DNA from: Sebastes aleutianus
Taxonomy: Eukaryota; Chordata; Actinopteri; Perciformes; Sebastidae
Assembly (NCBI GenBank): GCA_916700875.1
Contig: CAKAKS010000066.1
Span: 3,885,742 to 3,949,741, forward strand
Direction of reading: 5' to 3'
DNA: 64,000 nucleotides
The translations under genes were made by a program, and so were the position numbers. A model generated the notes under the pieces. That model was not told where the DNA came from, did not search any database, and worked only from the letters and a program-made list of their open reading frames with translations. This document shows, in pieces, positions 12,117-25,100 of this stretch. Positions within the stretch are counted from its first letter, which is position 1. Each line of letters opens with the position of its first letter.

Positions 12117-15100
12117 CACATTATGTTAGCTCATATTTACTGTAAAAGGAGCAAAAGTACATGTGATGTTACTCCTACAGTGACAGAGGAGAAGCTCACC
12201 GTCAGTTCATTGATGCACAGAGCAGAGACGGGCGCCCGGTGTCCCCTGAGCTGCGTGACGAAGGAGAGCTTGTTGAGGTCCCAGATGATGCAGGTTCGAT
12301 CCCGCGAGCCGCTGACAACAATGTGGTACGCCGACGACGCCGTCAGACACGTTACGGCGTCCGTGTGGCCCAGTAACGCCTACGATGAAACAGCGAAGAC
12401 ATTAGATGGACTCAACCATTTACACTAACCGCTCCAGGACCTTGTATCAGGTCTTGTTTGTGTTTTTACCTGTTTGAGCGTCAGCGACTTGGCCCTCTCC
12501 TTGGAGGTTCCCGTCTCCCACACACAGATGGCGGTGCTGGTGTTGCCGGTGATGACCAGCTTCAGGTTCGGACATATGGCACAGAGGATCTGACCCCACT
12601 CTGACAGACACTCGTACACCACCAAAGCCTGAAACAAGATCCAAGACTCAGATTAAACCTCCAACGTAAAATTGATTAGTTGTCAACTGTTAAATTAATC
12701 GGCAACTATTAACCGATAATTGGTTTGAGTCATTTTTTAAGAAAAAAAAAGTCTAAATTCTCTGATTCCAGCTTCTTAAAAGTGAATATTTTCTGGTTTC
12801 TTTTACTCCTCTATGACAGTAAACTGAATAAAAAGGCATTTGAGGACGTCATCTTGGGCTTTCACCATTTTCTGACATTTTATAGATCAAACAACTAATC
12901 AATTAATTGAGAAAATAATCGACAGATTAATCAAAAATAAAAATAATCATTAGTTGCAGCTCTAATTAAGATTAAAGATTGGTCGCAGAAGTGGAGGATT
13001 GGTTTATTCCGGCTGTTTGGGGCATCATTCATTGTCTATATCAACCAACACTTTCACCCTGATCAACACCCAGCTGGCTACCACCTTATAAAGCTTTTGA
13101 AAGCCCTGAGAAGATTTACAAATGTGGTGAATATGGTAATTTATGCACTATATCAGAGGAACTGCAGTAGAGACTTGTGTAATGGCTGCTGCTGAAGAAA
13201 TTGAGGGACCAGTAAAATGCAAAAAGTGCATTTTTATTCAAGCACCAGTAGGGGGAAACATTGTCTTTAATTACCTTTCACACTCATGTCAACTTCAAGG
13301 TTAAATAAGCAGGAAACCTACAGTAGGCCATGTTTCAATTCAGTAGTAGTCTCTCTTAAAATCTAGACTGAACTGTTTCATTACTAGTAACTCTGAAAGA
13401 GGAAGTTAACATAAATATTTTATATAATCAAATCATCAATACAGTACGTATAGAATGAGGATTAAAAGAGCATGCTTGAGCAGAGGAGTTGTAAATCTCT
13501 GTTATAATAACTGTTGCTGTTACCTTGTCAGATTCGTAGTTCGCCAGGCGGCAGCTGAGGTCGGCGTAGCCCCAGGCGAAGGTCTTGCTCCAGGTGGGGG
13601 GAACCAGGACTTTGTTTAGCTCCACAGCAACTATTCCCTTGTCGGTGCACACGATCTGTCCCACAGGCTCCTTCAGCTCTAGACAACGGGTATCACAAAG
13701 ACATATGTGAGTGCTGAGTCTAAAGGAAGGGAGTTGGTTCTGCACAGTATGATGGACACAGTGTGGCCCTTTTGTGAGCGTGTATGTGTGTTCATGTACC
13801 TTTGACCGGTGCTAGAGAAGGTCTGAGGTTGTCCAGATGATGGAAGAAGATCTTGTCGCTGTTGGAGCTCGGAGGAATGCTCGCTACGTCACCGTTGGCT
13901 TTACTGCGAACCCGTTTAGGAGGATGGGGCTTCTTAAACAGCTGAAACACACACACACGAGTCAGTGAGTAAAGAAAAGGACTTTAACATCGACCACTGG
14001 CCACATGCTAATACATTCTCATTTTGTGGCTGATGAATCTTTCAATCTGTTATGAGGGATACGTATGTTTCTGCACGTTTGTCCAGCAACCAATCACACT
14101 TTATATGTCTTGTTGTATTCTAGCAAGATTAAAAGACTACAGTGAAGCTAGCAGCCTGTGAGACTGTACTGATAATTACTCAATAAACACTAATTGGTGG
14201 ATGGATGGAAAAACAGAAAGTATTAAAATATGAATATGTTATATAATAAAATGTATTACGGAGTATTAGGGCCACATTGAGGTAAAAAAAATCTGATATT
14301 TTCAGAATGAAGTCATAATTTTACGAGAAAAAAAGAAAATAACAACAGACTTTTTTTCTCTTAAACTTCTGACTTTACTTTCATAATATTACAACGTTTT
14401 TCGCGTAAACCTATGACTTTATTCTCATAATATTATGACTTTATTCTCGAAATCTCAGATTTCTTTTTTTCCCCTCAATGTGGCCCTAATACTCCGTCGT
14501 ACCGTCGTACCATAGGCCTACAACAATGATAAATAAAAATGTAAACAAAGAACAGTTATTCATTTCCATTTTTAAAAATCCACAGGGAGCCACTGGAGAG
14601 GGGCTAAAGCCGCAGGTTGCAGACCCCTGTATTATATATACAAACTATCCCTTTAATCTAGCCTGAAGTAGTAGTTTCATGATATTAGCATCAGTAGCAG
14701 CGGTACAGCAGCAGTGTCTTCATCATGAGCCGGTATCCGACCTGTTTGGGGATTTGTCCGAAGTTGTTGATGAAGCCGATGGTGGCCGTCTCTTTGAGCG
14801 GGTCGTTGATGTTGTAGATGTCCACCTGACCCTCGTAGAACAGGTGGTGGAAGACGTTGACCGCCTCCACGGCCGGCGGTCCCTGCTGCTTGTAGCCGAA
14901 TATCAGGTCGATCCACTCGTGGAGGTGGGCCGACACGTAGTCGCACTCCAACGCCTGCAGATGAACAGAAGTTAACGTGTGCTCACTGAAACTCAACTAA
15001 ACTAAACTGTCACACAAGTGGGTTCATTTCCTACATCTCTGTGGACTCTGATGAACTCCCGCGGGTCGCCCTTGGCCCAAGGTGGCAGGATGACGTCACC

Positions 15101-15397
15101 CAGCTTGGTGCCGTTCTGCTTGGCACCTGGGACGTCAAACAACAGACAGAACATTAATATTCATGCACTCAGTTATCACGGTCAGTTTGACTCGTGCTTT
15201 CACGAGCTGTTAACGTCCACGCTTCCCGATACTGACCCAGGTCGAAGTTGTTGGCGTTGAGCAAGAACTCGGGCAGATAGAAGAACTCGGGGATGAGCTC
15301 CTTGACGTCGGCCATGTTGTGTTTGGAGGCGGAGAGCCAGGCTTCACGCACACTGTGGAACATCCTGTCAGCCAGGTCAAAGTGACCTCCCTGGTAA

Positions 15398-15450
<53 letters not shown>

Positions 15451-18400
15451 TTAGGTCCAGACACTTGAGAGCATTTGTCAGTTTGTCGTCTAGGCTTTTA
15501 TGTTAACTTACTAATGTCAAATAATATTTTTTTTGTAGGTGATAAAAGGATGATCATATTTTCCTTAAAATTGACCAAAAGCAGAGGAAACACAACTTGT
15601 GGCAGAGGAGGTTCATTTTGTTCTATTTCCCTCTGTGTTGGACTGAAAACAACTATTCATCATCAGAAGTAAAACTGGTATTATCTTATTAAATAAACCA
15701 TTTATTAAACTCTGTAACTGTGCTTAAAGTCAGAACAACTTTCACATTTTCCAGTCTAAAATACACCCTCTGGGTCGTGATGACATTTCAGAAAATGTCT
15801 TGACCGTGAGTAGTCTACATGTAAGAGAGTTGAGATCAAACCTGAAGTCTGAGAAACGTCTGTGTGAAGGGCTCCATCCGGACCAGATACGAGGCTACGA
15901 TCATGGCTGAGGAGTAGTGGGTGCCGTAGTGGTACGCTGGGGTTTCGCCTGGTGGGACAGAAAACAACACATTCACTTAGAAAAGACCCCCAAAGACGAG
16001 ACTTCATGTGAGACACACATGCACAACTTGAATGTTATCTTGTGTTGTACAAAGTTCTGTTTGGTACCAGCATTGATGCCTGCAAAATATGGCATATTGG
16101 GGAAGGAACCCAATATATTTTCACATGGAAATTTTATGTTTTGTGAGTTGAGTGTGACTCGCGTGAAATAAGAGTGGGGCTGCAACCAACGATTATTTTC
16201 ATAGTGGATTAATCTGTTGATTATTTAGTCGATTAATCGATTAGTTGTTTGATCTATAAAATGTCAGAAAATGTTAATAAATGTTGATCAGTGTTTCTCA
16301 AAGCCAAAGATGACGTCCTCAAATGTCTTGTTTTGTCCACAACTCAAAGATATTCGGTTTACGGTCATAGAGGAGGAAAGAAACCAGAAAATATTCACAT
16401 TTAAGAAGCTGGAATCAGAGAATTTAGATTTTCTTTTTTTTTTTTTATTGCTCAAACAGATTAATCGATTATCAAAATAGTTTGCGATTAATTTAATAGT
16501 TGGCAACTAATTGATTAATCGTTACAGCTCTAAATAAGAGCTAGCCGAGTAGCTTGATCTTTTTCTTCCAAGTCTTTACTCCTTGTCAATTTAACTTGAA
16601 ATAATATAAATGAAAGTGATCTCCCTGACTCCCTCCTGTTAAATGCAGTCTGTTGAATCATCTCACCGTTGGGGTCTTCCCAGTCCTTGTACCTCTTCTT
16701 GTACTGCGTCAGTCTGTCGTCAGTCTGGGCGCCCATCGGCTTGGCGAGGTTACGGAACGTCTTGGGGTTGTTCAGGTCCAGTTCCTGGTTAACAACGTTA
16801 CCAAAAACAGGATTAATGAGGGAACGGGAAGCTGCTTTTCTTGTGGTTAACGCTGTTAATTGTTGTCGTTTACCTCTGAGTCGAAGTCGGCCAGGATCCA
16901 GGGGAAGACGGGGTACTGCATCAGGTCGTTGTAGGACCGTCCTGCCAGCGTGTTCAGATGCATCAGGTACTGGAAATTACTGATCTCTCCTCGCTGGAAA
17001 ACGAGACGATAAACACATCAGTGAGGCTTATAATAGTGTGACGCTTCTATGTTTGTGTTGTTAAACTGAAGACCAGTGAGTCCAGGTTCTTACCTCCCAT
17101 CTCTGAGTCACTGACTTTTCACCGACCAGCGTGCTGAGGAGCCCGGATCTAACAAACACCAGAACAGAGAGGATGTTTAGTTCAGTACTTTGCTGTTTTT
17201 CAGCATGCAGGCAGTGAAAAGTATTTAGTTCAAAGCAATTGCTGCATGTGATATATGCAGGAAGGTCTTTTTCTTCCCTTTCACTATGAGGTCTTTCATT
17301 TGATGAATTACTACAGAGACCCATATCCATTATTTAGGAAAATAAATTTAACACAAAGATTAAAAACAAGTTAATAAATATGAATATGTATCCGCAGATT
17401 TCATAAATCATCTCACAACCTGCAGAAAAGGTCAAACATTCCCCAGAGAACCAGTGGAATTAAAAATGTTATGTTTGTGCTGAATGAAACATTAAGGAGG
17501 TGTTTGGTTACCCTTGTTCCACGCTGGTGTTGGGCCTCTGGCCTGAAACCGACTCGGAGCTGTCAGCCAGTGAAGGCACCACTGCCAAGAACCTGCAGGG
17601 AATTAATAAGAAATATATTAAACAACAAACATACAGTTACATTTGACTTATTTAACCCACCATACATCTGTTTGCAGCACATATTGGACATTAAAATGTA
17701 TATTATTTTGATACCCCACCCCACCTCTCTGCTTGTCTCCTTAAGTCCAGATCTTCACAAGAATTTCTTATGTTACACTTAAACCAGTGTAACCTGATTA
17801 AATGACTGGTATTACAGTGATGTACTAAAAGAAGAAATATTGTTGTGAAATGATGCTTTATGAGAGGCTTACAATCTATTCTCAGAAGATTTCATTTCAA
17901 TATCACACAGCAGTAATCTTTGTAAAAATCCCTCTTCCGCAAATACCCTAAATCCTGAATCAGTGCTGAATGGTATTTTATATTTTAAGTATTATTTAAG
18001 TATTTTATAATGTAGAACTGCAGTATCTCTGAAGTAAATAATAGTACTAAATCATCGCTTGTCATTTCTGTGGGTTGAAAAGAGAACAAAAGCTTTTTTA
18101 TCAACAGTTATTTTAAAGGCACAATGAGCAGGATTTTCCTAAAATACAATGTATCTGCAGAGACCCTGCAACCCTTTGCCTGTATTTTCATATTTTGCTG
18201 TTCGGGACGTTGTGCCTTTAAGTATTCTTAAAGGCAGCTCAGCAGCATGCAGTGCGAGCTCTGTGTTTGTACTTGTATTCAGTACCTTTGGTAAACTTTG
18301 TTGCGGACTCCTTTCCCGAAGGCTAACAAGTAGTTTCTCCCGTCTGCAGAGAAGACCTCCACTGCCATGGGCTGAAAGGTGACGACATAATCAACACAAG

Positions 18401-21400
18401 GTGGTGAGTTAAAACACTAGACATGTTAAGCTACTCAATATAAATGTATAATATCGTGTGTATTGGTCCTGCAGCATGTGTGTGTGTAACCAAGTGTAGT
18501 ATGTGCATGCTGACCTGCAGTAGGTAGCGTCTCTTGTGCACTTCCTTGATGTCCTCGTAGGCGAAGATGCTGCAGGTTCTCTTCAGTAGGCTCTGTCCTT
18601 GTCTCGCTCCTCTGGGGATGATGGCCTCCTGCAAACTGGACACAGACGACACACAGTGATGCACTTTATCAACTATATTACATTTTACCCATAAAGCACT
18701 TGTATCTATCCTCAGCCTTTCTGCAAATGCATCAAGAGATTACAGAGCTGCAGCAGATCCCATATCGTGCTCATTTTCAGGTTCATACTTGTATATTGTG
18801 TTTCTACTAGAACATGTTTACATGCTGTAATGTTAAAAAAACAACATTATTTTCCTCATACTGTCTGCCTTAATATGCCTGTATTTAATGTCTGTCTGAA
18901 ACGCTCCGTTTTAGCGCATTTCAACAGAATTGCAATGGAATTTCATTGCTAGGCAACAGCCTGGGTCCTTGTTTACTTCCTGTCAGCTGATGTCATTCAC
19001 ATACACTGCAACCAGAAATAAAACCAGGACACATTTGGAATATTTACATTTAAAACTGTGAAATGGTCTATATATTATATTATATAGTTGTGACATCGCA
19101 AATTTACAGAAATCCTGACGGCTCATTTAAAGACACAGTTTCTGAATACGGGCTGTGTGTCGATACTTTCACAGTATTTATATAGCACTTAAACCTGCTT
19201 TCTAATAAAAAAAAGACATAACATCACTTTTTACAATATGGAGCCTTTAACTATTAACTTTTAATATAAAGCACTGCTGTAATTATTTCAATAATTTATT
19301 CATTTAATATATGAAATATCCAAAATAATATAAAATCTCATCATTCGTTTTTTTTCTTAATTGACCGATAAGCTAATTGAATCTTCATTTCAGCCCTGTA
19401 AGACACCATGTTTTGAGTGCATAGGGCCGTGTGGAGGCTAATGAGAGGGTAAAACACTTGAAGGGGAAACACAATGAAACCAAAGCAGCATCTGTTGGTT
19501 GTTTTCACGTCGTGTCTCAAAGGAGCAGACAAAGCAAGTTCCCTAAAAAAAGATAAATATGTCATATCTCTGCTGACTTTCACAACGCATGCTCTATCAG
19601 CAGCATTACATCACTCCAGCAGCAGAAACTCCCACTGCAGCGTCCGGAGGAATGATGTCATCTTTATTCAGGGAAGGAGAGTACAGTAACTGTGTCAGCT
19701 TCAGGATTAACGATGCAGCCCTGGTGTGAAGTCGTGATTTTCCTACAGGTGTTCAGACCGTGATGTGTGAAGTGACAGATACAGAAGAGTGGGACCTACT
19801 TGGGGGGCAGCGTGTCGATGTCCCTGATTTCCCTGGACACGGTCATGGTGTAGCCGTCGATGACGTAGAAGTGCTCTTTACCAAACAGCAGCAGACCCTC
19901 GCTGGTGTCCAGACCCTGAACCCTGGCACAGCGGTACATGTGCTGAATCTGGAGCAGTGAAGGGAAGAAACAACAGAGCGTTAATTACCTAAAGTTTAGA
20001 GAAAGCAGTTTTCTAATAAAAAGTCAACGGCTTAAATTCCTCCAGGCAAAAATCTGTGAATGCCGAATAAATGAGAGGCTTTCCTCTTACTCAGTAACTG
20101 CTGGTGAAATGTAACGGTGTTGACATGGAAGACTACAGCAGTGCTTGATTAAAAGGCTGGTGTGCCACAGTTACTTTTCTGTGAATAAGACAATGTAGGA
20201 GGGCGTGACCCAGAAATTTAAGTTAAAGGGATAGTTTGGATGTTTTGAAATGGGATTGTATGAGGTATTTATCCATAGTCAGTGTATTTCCTACAGTAGA
20301 CGGCTGTTATCTATGCTCTCTTCAAAGCCACCAGACTCCTTTGACAAAAACAGTAATTTTACCTCTCAGAACACGGGAGTTGCTGGTCACAATATCACAA
20401 ACAAACTAACAGATCGAGGCAGCGATAGACCAGCAACTCCCTTTTTTTTACAGGGTAAAATTGCTGTTTTTGTCTAGGAAGTCTGGTGGCTTTGAAGACA
20501 GCATAGATAACGGCTTCAGTTTCCTGTCGGAAAGGGCTGTCTGACAGCAAGGTAAAGTGGTGAAAATACTCTAAATATAGCGTACACTTAAACTGATATG
20601 GATTTTTTTAGGTGTCTAAAATCCGTTTTGCTGTTGCCCCCGTCCACAGCAGTGCGTTGCTTTGCTCCCGTGCTGGTTCTCTAGCGAGTATGAAATTGGA
20701 GTTGGAAACATTGTGATTTAATTGTCCAGACGGTCTGACCTTCTCTCCCTCCTCCAGGAGGCGCAGCAGAGACGTGTTGTCGGTCCTCTGCTCCTCCTCT
20801 GGACCTCCTGACTCCAACAGCTGCTCCTGAAGCTGGTCCTGACTGTCCTCGTCTGCCCCGTCCGCCGTGGATCGGGACCTCTTCAGAGGAGCCTTCACCA
20901 GACCTGGAGAGCAACAGCACAGCGGCACGTTAGAGAGGGCGTTCAGGTGGAGCAACCAAGTTTTCTGAGTTACAAGAAAGTCTTGTCTGTGCACCTTTGA
21001 CTCTGGCGATGGTGTCCTCTCCGTGCTCGGGCTCATGCTGCGTGGTCTCTCCCTCGGTGTTGTGCTCCACAGAGTGCTGGTACATGCCGGGGTTCCCAGA
21101 CAGCAAACGAACGTAGTACTCCTTACTGTCGTAGCTGATGGCTCGCCGGTAACGTTGAGGCTTCTGGAGGAGGGGGTGGAAAACAGACTCCATCACTATG
21201 AGGAAAACATCTTTGTCTTGGGAAAGTTGGTATAAGTTTAAGATTATAATAATTAGGAGTGTAGGAAAATATCGATACGCTTGAGTATCGCGATATATGA
21301 TTCTCAAAAACACAATTTTTAGTTAATAGGTAAAAAAAACCCACTTACATTCTTTTTATTTACTTAATTTGTTTACCAAGAGAATAACTTATTTTACTCA

Positions 21401-22088
21401 TATGGTGGTGTGTTCTTTATACTTTGACAGTTTTCCTAAAATTCGATTTAAAAAAAATCACAATATATCACAATATTTTGAATCGTAACCCCCGTATCAT
21501 GATACGTATCATATCGCCAGATTCTTGCCAATACGCAGCCCTAATAATGATATTCAAGAATGGTTTGGCTGTGTATTATTGCAAATTCCCAAATAAATGC
21601 ATGAAGGGGGATTTCTGTAATAAATACAGCTGCACAGAACATTAGAATCAGGTCCTTCAAAGTTAAATTATAATATTTAGTTTTGACTGAGGGACGTTGT
21701 ATCGACTTAAAAGCAGAAGGATCTGGGATGATGTGATCATTTACATGCAAAAGAAATTACAAAATGTCACTCAGGGTTAGTTCTATTTCATTCTTACTGA
21801 CCGCCAGAGGACGGTGCTTTAGCACTGGATATCTCCATCTCGCATATGCGCAGGTCGAGTAATTATACCAACAAAGTCACCTGTGACCATGTGATGACGT
21901 ATGGCGCATGCCCCAGTATAAAACCCCTACGTCATCACGCAATCTGTTCCTTCTATCTTCTCGCCAGCGAGTATACTGGTAGCAGGTCAATCTGGCTCGT
22001 CGCTTGTAGCTTCGTAACCTGAGGGTTGGTGCCTCGTTCTTACGTCCACCAGAGGCTGCGACAAGCTTATATTGAAAGAAAGAAGAAG

Positions 22089-22122
<34 letters not shown>

Positions 22123-25100
22123 TTATTGTTTTCGGCGAACGGACAGCGGTGTTTCACCGTTACGGTTTGTGCTGAACTAACGTTACTATCCAGGTGAGTA
22201 GCCGGCGGCTCGCCGGACCCGCCTGGTCCTTTTCCTGTGTTGTTAGCTCTCTGCTCTCGGAGGAATGCGACATCAACAGTGAGTACATTGTTTGAATCAG
22301 TTAAAGCTACTGCATGATAGCTGAGCTACTGCATGATAGCTTTTGTTTACAGCCTTGTAAAATTAAGCAGACAGTGCCTGAGTGCGCTGCTGCCATATGA
22401 TAGCTTTGTTTAAAGCGTGGTTAAGTTATCGGCCAGTGCCTGAGTGTGCTGTTGCCATATGATTGCTTTTATTTAAAGCCTTGTTAGGTTAAGCAGACAG
22501 TGCATGAGTGCGCTGCTTCCATATGATAACTTTTGTTTAAAGCCTTGTTAAGTTGATCACTTGTTAAGTTCATCGGCCAGTGCTTGAGTGCGCTGCTGCC
22601 GTATGAGTGCTTTTGTTTAAAGCGTTTCAGAGGCACGCTCCGCCACGGTAGCAGCCTAGCTTGTGTGTAGAACAGCGGCACTGTGTTTTCGCTGTTGCCA
22701 GCTGGCATAGTAAGATAATTGTGTACTGTTGAGTTCGACAGTAGCTGTTAATAGTGACAGCATAGTATTAGCTGTGTACTAATATTGTGGATGACATGTT
22801 GGGCTCGCATGTCTGTAACACCTGTATGGCCCCCCTCCACACTGAGGATGGCCATGATCAGTGCCCTGCCTGTCTGGGGATTGAACACCTCAGGGCAGGT
22901 GTCTCTGACAACCCCTGTATGTGCTGTAGCTTTATGCCACTGTCTGTGAGAATGGCTAGAATTGCAGAGATAGGTGGTGATACTGGGCTGGCCCCTGCTA
23001 GTGGGCCTGCAGACCCAACAACATCTAAGAGACGCAGGGCGGTCGCACGTGGTCCACCAAAAAGACTCAAAAGAGTGGACACTTTAGCTCTCAAAGTCGG
23101 CAGTCTGTCATCAGAGTTTGCCCAGATTAAAGAGCTCCTGTTCAATCTCCAGCCTGTTAATAGGAGGCCAGTTACCGGTGGTGACTCCGCCACAAGGGAC
23201 TCGCCTTCTCAGGATGATGATGATGATGATGTACTATCAACTGCAGCCTCCTGCAGTTTGTTTACAGACATGGGGCAGGACGTGGAGAAAGCCACAGCCT
23301 CTCAAGCCTCTGATGCCTTTTCTCAAGGATCTGATGGCGGATCATTACATGGGTCAGCAGCTGGCCATGCCACAATGAAGCCAGCAATTCGGATGGCTTT
23401 AGCACGCCTGGGGCTGGACGAAGCGCCGGTTACAGCAGCTCCGTCAAGCGCCTTTTTCAGGCAAACGCCACAGTCCACTGCCTTTTCAGTCCCTCCTTCT
23501 AAGCCCTATATTGAAGAGCTCCAGAGGTGCTGGGCAGACCCTAAGTTGTTTTCCCATCACACCAGTGATTGCAGAAACTTGGCTGCCATGCAGGAGGCAG
23601 GTAGCTATGGGTTAGACCGTATGGGCCCGGTCGAGCCTGCCATTGCCTCTTTAATAGTATCCCCAGATGAGGCTCTCAGAACTGATGCCCGCTGTCCCCG
23701 TCCTCAGTGTCGACTGACCGATGATCTCCTTGCAAGGAGTTATAACATAGCAGCACGAATGGGGCGTATGGGCAATTCATTTTCCCACCTCATCCTGGCT
23801 CTGTCTCAGAGCCTGCAGGAAACTGGTACGGACCCCGCTGCTCAGACCCTCAGTGATGCATCCCTTCAGGCATTTGCTTTCATGTCTAGGGAGCTTGGAA
23901 GGTTGATGTCAACCATGACGCTGGCACGCCGCCAGGTCTGGCTAGCGCAGTCCCCTCTGGCGGAGGGGTGTCGTCGCACCCTCCGTTCCCTTCCAGTGGT
24001 TCCGGGGCAGATGTTTGGGCCGGCTGCTCAGCAGGCACTAGAGCGTAGTGCACAAGCAGATCAAGCCAGGCAGCAGTTTGCTGGCCTGCGGCGGGGCCCA
24101 ATTCCAAGGCAGAGGGATCTTTTTACACCTGGTCCCAGCCATTCTTATCCACCTGCTCGCCCAGGTGGACGAGCTAGAGCCTCTCGCTATTCTGGGCAAT
24201 ATGATAAGCCGCGGCAGGCTCTTTCCCGGCCGGCTTTTCAGATGCCAAGAGGACCAGCCCCCAGGTGTCGCCCCCCTAAAGGCTTTAGGGGGCGGGGGGG
24301 GTCGGACCTGAGGCTCGAGGGGCCGGTGTCGGACACTTCTCACAGCAGCACCTCAGCTACTGGGAGAGGGAGACCACAGACCCTTGGGTGGTGTCCACTC
24401 TGTCCAAGGGATACACGTTACAGTTCCGATGCCGGCCACCCACTTTCTGCGGGTTCAGAATGTCTGTGGTCACAGATCCCGCAAAATCCCTGGCCCTCAG
24501 CCAGGAACTAGTAACCCTCATAGAGAAAGACGCCATAGAGCCTGTAGAGTGGCATACACGGCTCAGTGGGTTTTATTCAGTGTATTTTCTAATTCCGAAG
24601 AAGGATGGCGGGTTCCGCCCAATCCTAGACTTGAGAGGGTTGAACAAGTTTTTAAAGGTCCGGCCATTCCGCATGTTGCGGATGACGGATGTTCTCCAGT
24701 CAATTGCACAAGGGGCCTGGTTTGTATCAATAGATCTCAAAGATGCCTATTTTCATGTGCCTATTGCCCCCCACCACAGGCAATTCCTAAGGTTTGCCTT
24801 TCGAGGACGGGCTTACCAATTCAAGGTGATGCCTTTCGGTCTCTCACTGGCCCCTCGCATATTTACGAGGTGCGTGACAGCTGCTCTTTCCCCTATGCAA
24901 GCCAGGGGTTTGACAATCTTGCCGTACCTGGACGATTGGCTACTCATTTCTCCAACTGTGGAGCACGCAGTCAGAGACACAGCTACGCTCTTAGGTCATG
25001 TAAGCCAGCTGGGCCTTACAGTGAACTACACCAAGAGCAATCTTACGCCCAGTCAGCGGGTAGATTACCTGGGCATGACACTCGACTCACAGTCAATGAG

